Shown in pieces: positions 25,901 to 32,699 of a stretch of DNA of 47,329 nt. How positions within the stretch are numbered: the first letter of the stretch is position 1; the number at the start of each line of letters is the position of its first letter. The DNA lies in NCBI RefSeq assembly GCF_025465275.1, contig NZ_JAODNK010000076.1, positions 1-47,329 of the forward strand, read 5' to 3'. Source of the stretch: Nocardia sp. (GTDB taxonomy: Bacteria; Actinomycetota; Actinomycetes; Mycobacteriales; Mycobacteriaceae). The position numbers were made by a program, and so were the translations under genes. The notes under the pieces were generated by a model that did no database searches, had not been told where the DNA came from, and saw only the letters and a program-made list of their open reading frames with translations.

Positions 25901-26573
25901 CGTCCAGGGACGGAACATCCTGTGCCAGTTGAATGAGATAACCGGATACGAAGCGCGCGGCCAGCCCGAATTCACGCAGAATGGAGACGAGCAGCCACGC
26001 CGAATCCCGGCACGAGCCGAGCGCGGCGCGCAACGTGTGATCGGGCGTCTGCACGCCCGGTTCCAGCCGGATGGTGTAGTCGACGTCCTGGCGCAGCGCC
26101 AGATTCAGGGCGATCAGGAATTCGATGGTGCGGGGCCGATCGCGCGGCGTATTCCGGCGCACCCAGTCGCGCACCGATTCGCCCGGCCCGGAACCGGATT
26201 GGTGCTCGTCCACCGGCCGCAGGTACGGCTCCAGGTCGGCGGCCAGCTCCGGCGCGTAGGTGAACGGGAAATGCTCGGCGTACTCCTCGATGAAGAAGTC
26301 GAACGGATTGATCGCGTCCATATCGGCGACCAGGCCGATCACCACCGAGAGCTCGGTCGCGGGTTCGTGGAAGACCAGGCGCGCAAGGAAATTCCCGAAG
26401 GCGTCCTGCTGCCAGTTGACCCAGTGATCGGCAGGCTCGACCCGCATGGAGTACGCCTCGATGGCCGTGCGCGTATGCGGCGCAGGCCGCAAGCGGACCA
26501 CGTGCGGATGAATCTGCACGGGCCGGTCGAAGGTGTACGTCGTGCGATGTTCGAGGGAAACCCGAATCCCCAT
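22953..26573 (-). CDS. Transglutaminase-DUF2126 protein (Rv2566-like)
   Basis: About 1206 residues are predicted. Residues 1-75 form the transglutaminase N-terminal beta domain (MGIRVSLEHRTTYTFDRPVQIHPHVVRLRP). The catalytic core follows, with Cys about 188 (LGSCRDSAWLLVSILREFGLAARFVSGYL), His about 237 (DLHAWTEVYLPGAGW) and Asp in GLDPTSGLFAG. The remaining 850 residues are DUF2126, including DIDGTHSGTGGGNHITLGG, FCIDKLYSPDSARGRLGLVELRGFEMPPH and VSHPGGMFYPSPPVNA. A low-complexity insert rich in DEQR, Ser and Ala lies near 430-500. ATG 26573 is chosen from the family N terminus. It is the first gene of the operon, 23 nt before the ATP-grasp gene. The biochemical role is unknown; peptide-bond formation or cleavage is predicted. 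Confidence 0.88.
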   Translation of the reverse strand: MGIRVSLEHRTTYTFDRPVQIHPHVVRLRPAPHTRTAIEAYSMRVEPADHWVNWQQDAFGNFLARLVFHEPATELSVVIGLVADMDAINPFDFFIEEYAEHFPFTYAPELAADLEPYLRPVDEHQSGSGPGESVRDWVRRNTPRDRPRTIEFLIALNLALRQDVDYTIRLEPGVQTPDHTLRAALGSCRDSAWLLVSILREFGLAARFVSGYLIQLAQDVPSLDGPSGPPADFTDLHAWTEVYLPGAGWIGLDPTSGLFAGEGHIPLAATPHPVSSAPITGTTDPVDATLDFSNTVRRIHEDPRVTLPYSDTQWNRITTAGAAIDSRTRAAGIGLTIGGEPTFVSIDDQTGPEWTIEADGPHKRQRAADLAQRLRRIYAPRGLVQYRQGKWYPGEPLPRWEIATLWRADGEALWLNPELLADPWLPSAGSSSARAPGPVADEQRTHGADEQRKDVGDEQRGGRPAAGERRESSSSAARPTATMSQQQRASAAVGEDAAVSGLPWQADAAAAHTLLAEVADGLGLPHTQIRPAYEDPLLRMAAKARAPEGEPVESEEDLAPQQDSVQARKELLARLDSAVTEPVAYVLPLYRRADESGWASADWRLRRGRIMLTEGDSPAGLRLPLNAVSWHEPPIPFEVDPVVPRAQPIAAYEPAAMIEPADRVPITALVVEVRDGRLCVFLPPVEELEAFFDLVARVEAAVVAVGQPIVLEGYAPPVDTRLHSLSITPDPGVIEVNIQPTGSFAEQSRLLETLYDQARLARLSTETFDIDGTHSGTGGGNHITLGGRTPAQSPLLRRPDLLVSMLTYWQRHPALSYLFSGRFIGPTSQAPRADESRPDSLYDLEIAFAEIARLAGRNASDGPGSTTHGAGRGSSGGTGESTAAPWMVDRALRHLLTDLTGNTHRAEFCIDKLYSPDSARGRLGLVELRGFEMPPHFRMAMVQSLLVRALVLRFWERPYTAPLLRHGSNLHGRYLLPHFLIADMSEVAADLRAHGIDFDISWLEPFTEFRFPRIGTVVHGGMELELRGAIEPWNTLGEQTTLSGTARYVDSSVERLQLRVVGGDRGRYLITCNGFPVPLLATDKADVQVAGVRFRAWQPPNSLHPSITVDAPLVFDVIDLEAGVSLGGCTYYVSHPGGMFYPSPPVNAVVAQSRRNRRFEPNGHTPGPVDIADLRAKSAIQATDVGAPGILDLRRARTVWGMTGDR

Positions 26574-26652
26574 AATCAAGTTCACCACGCCAGTGCCCTG
26601 ACACGCGGGCTTATTCCCGACAGATCGGACGACACGCGGCGACCTCCCACAG

Positions 26653-26681
26653 TTGTCACACCCGAGTGCTTGGATTTACAG
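26653..26681 (+). promoter_or_regulatory. Candidate promoter of the small Cys-rich protein
   Basis: TTGTCA (26653-26658) and TTACAG (26676-26681) are 17 bp apart and upstream of an AAGGAGG site at 26691-26697. The divergent ligase/transglutaminase operon starts at 26573, so both promoters share a 128-bp gap. Confidence 0.4.
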
Positions 26682-26701
26682 CGACGATCGAAGGAGGTTT
26701 C

Positions 26702-26938
26702 ATGAGCCACCTCATGAACAAAGCGGCCTGTTCGCTCTGCGCATCGGCCCTCGATCACTGTCACGGGACACTGATCGCGCATGCCGACGGTTCCGCCGAG
26801 TGCACGGATTGGGCGTGCGCCGATACCGATCGGCTACGCCACCCCTTCTCCGCCGACTGCTCCGATGTGGCAGGCGGCTGCGAATGTGCAGAAGCCATGG
26901 TCAGCCCCCGTATCGCACTGCATCCCCTGGCGGGCTAG
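26702..26938 (+). CDS. Small Cys-rich protein, unknown function
   Basis: The 78-residue protein starts at an ATG with a near-perfect AAGGAGG site upstream. It contains eight cysteines (10, 13, 20, 34, 39, 53, 60, 62) and several histidines, including CSLC at 10-13, HCH at 19-21 and CEC at 60-62, so metal binding or disulfide formation is likely. There is no signal peptide. An in-frame start at 26666 lies inside the candidate promoter and is rejected. I do not recognise the family. It is divergent from the ATP-grasp/transglutaminase operon and could be a regulator, a metal chaperone or even a substrate; nothing in the sequence decides this. Confidence 0.75.
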   Translation: MSHLMNKAACSLCASALDHCHGTLIAHADGSAECTDWACADTDRLRHPFSADCSDVAGGCECAEAMVSPRIALHPLAG

Positions 26939-27014
26939 CCAGCGCGCCACCGGGTTTCGAGGCCTGCGCCGGGCTCATTTCGGCGCCTGCCGGGTCGGCT
27001 ACTAGCCTGGTCAG

Positions 27015-27656
27015 GTGAGCTACGACTACGTTCTGCTGCCCTCCGGCGCAGCCGCGACGCCCGCCGACGTCGATGCGTACCTGACCGCGCAGGACGGGAA
27101 ACCCGCCGCGCACCCGGTCGCCGAGATGGCCGCCGAGCTCGACAAGCGCAATGCGGACCTGCCCGAAGCGGATCGGTTCCTGAGTGCGGACGCCGTCGAC
27201 GGCGCCATCGGCGCCGCACTGTTCGTGTCCAGCCCCTATGACGCCATCGGGCATGTGCGCGCCCTGCTGTTCGAGCTGGCGACGCCCCGCGGGTACGCCG
27301 TCTACGATCCGCAGCTGGCCTGGATCATCGATCCGGCCGATTCGGTGCCGGTCACGGTCTCACACGGTGGTGCGGGCGAATTCCCGTATCTCACAAGCGC
27401 ACTCGCACATCGGTGGGTGCCGGAGCTGAGCGCGCCCGGCCCGTACCTGATCGTCGAGAGCGCCGAACAGGTCTATATCCAGATCTACCGGCACGAGAAC
27501 GGGCGCTACGACGTCGAATATCGGGACGGTTCGCCGGACCGGCATTTCGCCGTGCGAATCGATGACCCGCACACCGTCGCCGACCTGATCTGGTCCTGGA
27601 CCCTCGATGATCGCTCGAACTTCGGCGCCCTCGATTGGCAGCGCCTCACCTTCTGA
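27015..27656 (+). CDS. Conserved hypothetical protein, 213 residues
   Basis: A soluble, acidic protein without signal peptide or recognised catalytic motif. It begins MSYDYVLLPSGAAATPADVDAYL and contains PYDAIGHVRALLFELATPRGYAVYDPQLAWIIDP, then QVYIQIYRHENGRYDVEYRDGSPDRHFAVRIDDPHTVADLIWSWTL, which looks like a beta-rich domain. I cannot assign a function. The GTG at 27015 is six nt after TAGCCT (27003-27008), with no ribosome-binding site, suggesting a leaderless mRNA. It lies 76 nt downstream of the Cys-rich gene in the same direction. Codon usage matches its neighbours. Confidence 0.75.
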   Translation: MSYDYVLLPSGAAATPADVDAYLTAQDGKPAAHPVAEMAAELDKRNADLPEADRFLSADAVDGAIGAALFVSSPYDAIGHVRALLFELATPRGYAVYDPQLAWIIDPADSVPVTVSHGGAGEFPYLTSALAHRWVPELSAPGPYLIVESAEQVYIQIYRHENGRYDVEYRDGSPDRHFAVRIDDPHTVADLIWSWTLDDRSNFGALDWQRLTF

Positions 27657-27853
27657 ACGGACGCGAACAATGCAGTAACAACCGCATCTCGATTCGGATT
27701 CTTGTACCCGTACCGTCCAGTCTGCACAGGTGTAGGAACGCTAGCCTTTCACTCGTGTCACACCACACGCTGATTCCCCGCTGCACGGAATCGGCACCGC
27801 ACGAATCGCACGCTGCTTGTTCTCGTAACTCACCCGGAGCGAGGAGAGAACGT

Positions 27854-28042
27854 ATGAAGCTACGCCGAAAAGCCGCCACCCCGGGGCTGCGCAAGAGCCT
27901 GGCCGTACTGGCCGGAATCGCCGCCGCCCTGGCCGCGGTGGTCGCATTGCACGCCACCGGCGCGGGCGCCGACGTTCCTCGCAACAGCCAGCACATGCCG
28001 TGCCCGCAACCGGCAGCGCTCGCCCCGCCCGTTTGGACGTAG
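27854..28042 (+). CDS. Small secreted or membrane-anchored peptide
   Basis: A 62-residue ORF starts at ATG 27854, with GAGGAGAG about five nt upstream. The N terminus MKLRRKAATPGLRKSLAVLAGIAAALAAVVALHATGAGADVP is a typical Sec signal peptide: positive n-region, long hydrophobic core, and likely cleavage after AGA or GADV. This leaves about 22 residues with one Cys (NSQHMPCPQPAALAPPVWT). It is a probable small exported peptide of unknown role. It is convergent with recR, the two stop codons abutting at 28042/28043. The 197-bp leader region, 27657-27853, contains a TAGCCT -10-like motif near 27741 and no identified riboswitch. Confidence 0.65.
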   Translation: MKLRRKAATPGLRKSLAVLAGIAAALAAVVALHATGAGADVPRNSQHMPCPQPAALAPPVWT

Positions 28043-28651
28043 TTACAGCACTCGGCGGCCGGAAAGCGCTCGGCCCAGAGTGAGCTCGTCGGCGAATTCG
28101 AGGTCGCCGCCCATAGGCAGGCCCGAAGCGAGCCGAGTCACGCTGAGGCCGGCGAAATCCCGGAGCATGCGCACGAGATAGGTGGCTGTCGCCTCGCCCT
28201 CGGTATTCGGGTCGGTGGCGATAATGACCTCACTGACATCGACGCCGTCGTCCTGATTGCCGATGCGCGTCAACAGTTCCCGGATGCGCAATTGATCCGG
28301 GCCCACACCCGACAGTGGATCGAGCGCGCCGCCGAGCACGTGATAGCGGCCGCGGAATTCGCGGGTGCGCTCGATGGCCTGCACGTCCTTGGGCTCCTCG
28401 ACGACACAGATCATGGTGCGGTCGCGGCGCGGGTCGGCGCAGATACGGCACAGCTCGCCATCGGAGACCGTGCCGCAGACGGCGCAGAACCGCACGCCGT
28501 CGCGCACCTTCTGCAGCGCCGCCTGCAGGCGGTCGATCTCGGGCGGCTCCACCGAGAGGAAATGAAAAGCAATGCGCTGTGCGCTCTTCGGACCGACGCC
28601 CGGCAGCTTGCCCAGCTCGTCGATGAGATCCTGAACCGGACCCTCGTACAC
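28043..28651 (-). CDS. recR: Recombination mediator RecR
   Basis: The 202-residue protein has all RecR features in order. A helix-hairpin-helix (LGKLPGVGPKSAQRIAFH) is followed by a Cys4 zinc finger (CAVCGTVSDGELCRIC, 56-71). A Toprim domain (ICVVEEPKDVQAIERTREFRGRYHVLGGALDPLSGVGPDQL) and a Walker-B-like C terminus complete it. RecR works with RecO (and RecF) to load RecA on single-stranded DNA at gaps. The start is GTG (MYEGPVQDLIDELG). It follows ebfC by 57 nt, the usual ybaB-recR pair. dnaX, often adjacent in other bacteria, lies about 15 kb away here, much as in mycobacteria. Confidence 0.97.
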   Translation of the reverse strand: MYEGPVQDLIDELGKLPGVGPKSAQRIAFHFLSVEPPEIDRLQAALQKVRDGVRFCAVCGTVSDGELCRICADPRRDRTMICVVEEPKDVQAIERTREFRGRYHVLGGALDPLSGVGPDQLRIRELLTRIGNQDDGVDVSEVIIATDPNTEGEATATYLVRMLRDFAGLSVTRLASGLPMGGDLEFADELTLGRALSGRRVL

Positions 28652-28708
28652 GCCTTCACACCTCTCTGTGGCTTGCCCCGACGTCGATCAGAAGCCCGGC
28701 TCGCTGAA

Positions 28709-29041
28709 TCAGAAGCCGGGAAGTGCGCCGCCGCCGAGACCACCGGCCAGCGGGCCCAGCCGATCGGCGGCCAGCTGCTGAGCATTGTCCATGGCATCGT
28801 TGAGCGCGCCGATGACCAGGTCCTGCAGCGTCTCGACATCCTCCGGATCGACCACCTTCGGGTCGATGGTCAGCGACAGCACCTCGCCGGTGGCGCGAAT
28901 CCTGGCGCGCACCAGGCCACCGCCCGCCTCGCCGTCCACCTCGGACTCCGCGATCTCCTGCTGTGCGGCCATCACGGCCTGCTGCATCTGCTGGGCCTGG
29001 GCCATCAACTGCTGGATATCGAACTCTCCACCGGGTTGCAC
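28709..29041 (-). CDS. YbaB/EbfC nucleoid-associated DNA-binding protein
   Basis: The 110-residue protein is of the YbaB/EbfC family: IQQLMAQAQQMQQAVMAAQQEIAESEVDGEAGGGLVRARIRATGEVLSLTIDPKVVDPEDVETLQDLVIGALNDAM. It forms a dimeric clamp that binds DNA. It is conserved upstream of recR and is thought to link nucleoid structure and repair. The GTG start at 29041 has an AGAGAGGAC site six nt upstream. A TAGGCT -10-like motif lies at 29093-29098. The corresponding -35 position would abut the divergent merR operator, so the MerR protein might influence this operon. Confidence 0.93.
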   Translation of the reverse strand: MQPGGEFDIQQLMAQAQQMQQAVMAAQQEIAESEVDGEAGGGLVRARIRATGEVLSLTIDPKVVDPEDVETLQDLVIGALNDAMDNAQQLAADRLGPLAGGLGGGALPGF

Positions 29042-29121
29042 GGTGTGTCCTCTCTGCGGGGCCTGCGCTTCTCGAAGTAAGCGATCGGCACCAGCCTAGT
29101 CGTCGCCGTTCGCGGCGAGTC

Positions 29122-29152
29122 TTGACTCTCCCCCGGTGGGAGAGTGTTCGCT
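29122..29152 (+). promoter_or_regulatory. MerR-type autoregulatory promoter of merR-VOC
   Basis: TTGACT (29122-29127) and TTCGCT (29147-29152) are 19 bp apart. ACTCTCCC (29125-29132) and GGGAGAGT (29138-29145) form an 8-bp inverted repeat within the spacer and -35 edge, as in MerR-family operators. The regulator ATG at 29159 is six nt after the -10, so the mRNA is probably leaderless. The operator sequence differs from that at 12441-12454. Confidence 0.72.
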
Positions 29153-29158
29153 GAAGGC

Positions 29159-29998
29159 ATGACAGCGACGGTTCCGATCGGGGAGTTCTCCCGGCTCAGC
29201 CATCTCAGCGTGAAGGCGCTGCGGTATTACCACGAGATCGAGCTCCTGGAGCCGACCGAGGTGGATATCAGCTCCGGCTACCGCTTCTATTCCACCGATC
29301 AGGTGGAGCAGGCGCACCTGATCCGGCGGCTGCGCGAATTGAACATGCCGGTACCGGAGATCAAAGCGGTACTGGCCGCACCGGATCGGGCGGCACGCGA
29401 TGCCGCACTGCGGGCGCATCTGGCGCGCATGGAGGCGGAGCTGCTGCGCACCCGCGATGTGGTGGCCTCGCTGCGGGCACTGCTGCTGCCACCGAGCGAA
29501 GTCCGATTGCGGATCGAATATCGTTCCATCCCAAGCTATCCCGCGCTCGCTCTCACCGAGAAGGTGACCCGGGACGCGATCGACCAGTGGTGCGAGACCG
29601 CCTTCCCCGCGCTGTATCAGGCGCTGGAGATCGCGGGCGTGCAGCCGGACGGTCCGGGCGGGGCCACCTATGCGCTGGAGTTCTTCGAGGAGGACTTCGG
29701 CGAGGTGGTGGCCTTCGTGCCGATCGCACCCGCGGACCGGGATCGCTTCGCGACGCTCGGCAGCAGTGCCGGAACGATCAACACGGTGGTCGATATGCCC
29801 GCCCGCCGCTTCGCCGTCGCCGTCCATCACGGCCCGTTCACCGACTTCGACCGCACCTACGGCGCACTCGGAACCCATGTGGCCGAACACGATACCGCGC
29901 TCGCGGAACCCATTCGCGAGCTCTACCTGGTCGGACCCGGCGATGCCGAACCGGCCGACTACCTCACCGAAATCTGCTGGCCCATCGGCCGGCTCTGA
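29159..29998 (+). CDS. MerR-family regulator with GyrI-like effector domain
   Basis: The 279-residue protein opens with a MerR winged helix (GEFSRLSHLSVKALRYYHEIELLEPTEVDISSGYRFYSTDQVEQAHLIRRLRELNMPVPEIKAVL). A dimerisation coiled coil spans about 78-110 (AARDAALRAHLARMEAELLRTRDVVASLRALL). A GyrI-like small-molecule-binding domain follows to the end (BmrR/TipAL type). BmrR-like proteins sense hydrophobic cations or drugs; the ligand here is unknown. The start at 29159 is supported by the MerR-type promoter just upstream. The VOC gene follows after 15 nt, suggesting that a drug- or toxin-sensing regulator controls a small resistance enzyme. Confidence 0.92.
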   Translation: MTATVPIGEFSRLSHLSVKALRYYHEIELLEPTEVDISSGYRFYSTDQVEQAHLIRRLRELNMPVPEIKAVLAAPDRAARDAALRAHLARMEAELLRTRDVVASLRALLLPPSEVRLRIEYRSIPSYPALALTEKVTRDAIDQWCETAFPALYQALEIAGVQPDGPGGATYALEFFEEDFGEVVAFVPIAPADRDRFATLGSSAGTINTVVDMPARRFAVAVHHGPFTDFDRTYGALGTHVAEHDTALAEPIRELYLVGPGDAEPADYLTEICWPIGRL

Positions 29999-30013
29999 AC
30001 AGGAGACATCGTC

Positions 30014-30376
30014 ATGGCATTGAAGATCGCCAACATCACCATCGACAGCGCGAACGCCGCGGAACTGGCCGAATTCTGGGCGCAGCTGCTGGAGCGCACC
30101 GTCGATCCGGGCGGCAACGAGCATTTCGCCACCGTCGGCGAGAGCACCGGATTCACTCCGACGCTGATGTTCGTCCAGGTTCCGGACAAGACGCCGGGCA
30201 AGAATGTCGTGCATATGGATCTGACCGCCGACGATCTGCCCACACAGCACGAACGCGCGGTTGCCCTCGGCGCCAAGCACATCGCCGATTTCGACGAGTA
30301 CGGCGTGCGCTGGTCGACCTTCGCCGACCCCGAGGGCAACCTGTTCGATGTAGCAGTGGAAAAAGCGGCCGACTAA
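30014..30376 (+). CDS. VOC-family (glyoxalase/bleomycin-resistance-like) protein
   Basis: The 120-residue single VOC module has the paired beta-alpha-beta-beta-beta repeats: MALKIANITIDSANAAELAEFWAQLLE, then VVHMDLTADDLPTQHERAVALGAKHI and WSTFADPEGNLFDVAVE. The DPEGN segment is a typical glyoxalase-family signature, and the acidic residue near the end can bind metal. Members detoxify methylglyoxal, modify antibiotics or sequester them. It is co-transcribed with the merR gene (15-nt gap, with an AGGAGA site). It is therefore likely induced by the MerR ligand and may act on it. The specific substrate is unknown. Confidence 0.88.
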   Translation: MALKIANITIDSANAAELAEFWAQLLERTVDPGGNEHFATVGESTGFTPTLMFVQVPDKTPGKNVVHMDLTADDLPTQHERAVALGAKHIADFDEYGVRWSTFADPEGNLFDVAVEKAAD

Positions 30377-30381
30377 GCGAT

Positions 30382-30404
30382 GCCGGCTCGTCCGCCGGCC
30401 GTTT
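30382..30404. terminator. Hairpin between convergent VOC and SRPBCC genes
   Basis: GCCGGC (30382-30387) and GCCGGC (30394-30399) pair around a 6-nt loop and are followed by CGTTTT on the plus strand. This lies in the 39-bp gap between convergent stop codons. The stem is short. Confidence 0.4.
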
Positions 30405-30415
30405 TGGCCACGGGC

Positions 30416-30853
30416 TCAGGCCAGTACTTCCTTGAGGTTCTCGAGCACCTCGGCCTGGATCTTCTTCAGGCCGAGCGGCGCGAAGATGCCCTCGAAGATG
30501 CCGCCGATACCGCCGGCGCCCTTCCAGCTGGTGCGCGTGGTGACCAGCGAGCCCTCGCCCTGCGGAGTGACCGTCCAGGTGGTGACCATGGAGGAATTCG
30601 AATCCCGTTCCGTCACCATGGAATCCGACACCGAGATGGTTGCGTGTACGTTGCGGGACCGCTTCTCGGTGGCGTCCAGCGTCCAATCCACCACGGTGCC
30701 CGCGCCCTTACCGCCCTCGACCACCTTGTAGTCCCGGTAGTGCGAGGAGAGGATGCGCGGCCGCACCGACTCGTAATCCGCGATCGCATCGAGAGTGCGC
30801 TTCGGATCTGCCGTCACGACGATCGAACTGGAGGCGCTGACCTGTCCCACCAT
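30416..30853 (-). CDS. SRPBCC-family protein (Rv3718c-like)
   Basis: The 145-residue START/SRPBCC protein begins MVGQVSASSSIVVTADPKRTLDAIADYESVRPRILSSHYRDYKVVEGGKGAGTVVDWTL and ends with the long ligand-gating helix LGLKKIQAEVLENLKEVLA. It probably binds a lipid or polyketide-like ligand. Its neighbours, the FAD oxidoreductase and methyltransferase divergent from it, match the Rv3718c-Rv3719-Rv3720 order in M. tuberculosis. A role in the same fatty-acid modification is therefore plausible but unproven. The ATG at 30853 has AAGGAGCAC directly upstream. Confidence 0.87.
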   Translation of the reverse strand: MVGQVSASSSIVVTADPKRTLDAIADYESVRPRILSSHYRDYKVVEGGKGAGTVVDWTLDATEKRSRNVHATISVSDSMVTERDSNSSMVTTWTVTPQGEGSLVTTRTSWKGAGGIGGIFEGIFAPLGLKKIQAEVLENLKEVLA

Positions 30854-31238
30854 GTGCTCCTTATGTTCCGACCCTCCGGGACTTTAGCGCCCGGCCGGGA
30901 GCCGTGGAGAATTCTAGACGCGTAGGAGCGGTGAGGTGGGACACCTATTTTGGGGGGTACCCCAGGAGTTACCCCGATCGGAACTAGATCAGCTGTCACC
31001 TTGGGCAACGAATTAGTACCCAGACCCTGGCGCGGCGTTCACACACGCGCCGAAAGGTTCGCCTGCGCAGGCAGTTTAGATTGTTAGCTGAAGTAATAAT
31101 AATCACGGGGTAGGTGGGAATAGACTCGGAGTGCGGCTGGTAGCAACAGCCGTGGCATAGGAAAACTGTGCGTGAAAAACCGGCCCGCCGGTGTGCTCCT
31201 GCTGGCCTGAGCCGTCGGTGCAGGCTAGCGTTCCGGGG
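30854..31238. other. 385-bp gap, divergent promoters of SRPBCC and fatty-acid genes
   Basis: The gap is locally less GC-rich than the window, with TAATAATAATCA near 31096. It contains hairpins GGCGCG/CGCGCC (31029-31051) and the 12-bp palindrome GCCTGCGCAGGC at 31061-31072. GGGGGGTACCCC lies near 30955. No ORF with coding character was seen. TAGCGT at 31226-31231 is a candidate -10 for the oxidoreductase gene. In M. tuberculosis the nearby position holds an amidase gene (Rv3717), absent here. Confidence 0.5.
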
Positions 31239-32699
31239 GTGGCAGTGAGTCTGTTGGGGAAGGCCGGCCGCGCACCGGCCGCGCAGGAATCAGGGTTCGC
31301 AGCGCATCGGGTTGGAGTCGATCGACTGCTCGCGTCGTATCGCGCCATTCCACCCGATGCGAACGTCCGCCTGGCCAAAAAGACCTCGAACCTGTTCCGG
31401 GCGCGTGCGAAGAGCACCGCGCCCGGACTGGACGTTTCCGGGCTGACGCAGGTCATCGCGGTGGATCCGCAGGCGCGGACCGCGGATGTGGCAGGCATGA
31501 CCACCTACGAGGATCTGGTCGCGGTCACCCTGCAGTACGGCCTGGCCCCGCTGGTGGTGCCGCAGCTCAAGACCATCACCCTCGGCGGGGCGGTGACCGG
31601 GCTGGGAATCGAGTCGACCTCGTTCCGCAACGGCCTGCCGCACGAGTCGGTGCTGGAGATCGACGTGCTCACCGGGGCGGGCGAGATCATCACCGCCACC
31701 CCGGACGGCGAGTACGCCGATCTGTTCCGGGGATTCCCGAACTCCTACGGGACGCTGGGCTACTCCACCCGCCTGAAAATCCAGCTGGAAGCGGTCGAAC
31801 CGTATGTGGCATTGCGGCACATACGGTTTCATGATCTGCAGGAGCTGGAAACAACCATGGCGCAGATCATCGCGGACCGCTCGTATGCCGGTGAGCAGGT
31901 CGACTATCTCGACGGCGCGGTATTCACCGCCGACGAGAGTTACCTGGTGCTCGGACGGCAGACCGCCGAAACCGGCCCGGTCAGCGATTACACCGATCAG
32001 GACATCTTCTACCGGTCTATCCAGCACGATTCGCCAGAGCCCAAACGCGACCGGCTTACCATCGCGGATTACCTGTGGCGCTGGGACACCGACTGGTTCT
32101 GGTGCTCGCGGGCCTTCGGCGCCCAGAACCCGAAGATCCGCAAGATCTGGCCGAAGCAGTACCGGCGCAGCAGCTTCTACTGGAAGCTCATCGCCCTCGA
32201 CCAGAAGTACGGCATCGGCGACCGCCTCGAGGCCCGCCAGGGCAATCTGCCGCGCGAACGGGTCGTGCAGGACATCGAGGTGCCCATCGAGCGCACCGCG
32301 GAATTCCTGCACTGGTTCCTGCGCGAGATCCCCATCGAGCCGATCTGGTTGTGCCCGTTGCGATTGCGCGGCTCCGCCGACAACCCGACCGCGGGCGGCG
32401 GTGCCGAACGGCCGTGGCCGCTCTACCCGCTCGAACCCGACCGCACCTATGTGAACATCGGCTTCTGGTCTGCCGTGCCGACCACCGCGGGGCAGCCGGA
32501 GGGCGCGGCCAATCGCGCCATCGAACACGAGGTGTCCGCCCTCGACGGCCACAAGTCGCTGTATTCGGACTCCTACTACGAACTGGACGAGTTCGCCGAC
32601 CTCTACTACGGCGGCGACACGTACCGGAATCTCAAACGAACCTACGACCCGGATTCTCGTTTACTGGATCTGTATTCGAAGGCGGTGCAACGCAAGTGA
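31239..32699 (+). CDS. FAD-binding oxidoreductase of 10-methyl fatty-acid synthesis (Rv3719-like)
   Basis: The protein is about 486 residues. A type-4 (PCMH/BBE-like) FAD-binding domain includes SNLFRARAKSTAPGLDVSGLTQVIAVDPQARTADVAGMTTYEDLV and VVPQLKTITLGGAVTGLGIESTSFRNGLPHESVLEIDVLTGAGEI. The C-terminal half resembles sterol delta-24 reductases (DHCR24). With the overlapping methyltransferase gene it matches the BfaA/TmsA partner, which reduces 10-methylene-stearoyl lipid to 10-methyl (tuberculostearic) acyl chains. The GTG start at 31239 lies seven nt after TAGCGT, without a ribosome-binding site; GTG 31245 is an alternative. The stop overlaps the next start (GTGA). Confidence 0.85.
   Translation: MAVSLLGKAGRAPAAQESGFAAHRVGVDRLLASYRAIPPDANVRLAKKTSNLFRARAKSTAPGLDVSGLTQVIAVDPQARTADVAGMTTYEDLVAVTLQYGLAPLVVPQLKTITLGGAVTGLGIESTSFRNGLPHESVLEIDVLTGAGEIITATPDGEYADLFRGFPNSYGTLGYSTRLKIQLEAVEPYVALRHIRFHDLQELETTMAQIIADRSYAGEQVDYLDGAVFTADESYLVLGRQTAETGPVSDYTDQDIFYRSIQHDSPEPKRDRLTIADYLWRWDTDWFWCSRAFGAQNPKIRKIWPKQYRRSSFYWKLIALDQKYGIGDRLEARQGNLPRERVVQDIEVPIERTAEFLHWFLREIPIEPIWLCPLRLRGSADNPTAGGGAERPWPLYPLEPDRTYVNIGFWSAVPTTAGQPEGAANRAIEHEVSALDGHKSLYSDSYYELDEFADLYYGGDTYRNLKRTYDPDSRLLDLYSKAVQRK

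Noticed and set aside
27740..27853. c-di-AMP (ydaO-type) riboswitch before the small secreted peptide
   Set aside because: Some bases resemble the start of the motif, but the conserved core segments could not be matched.
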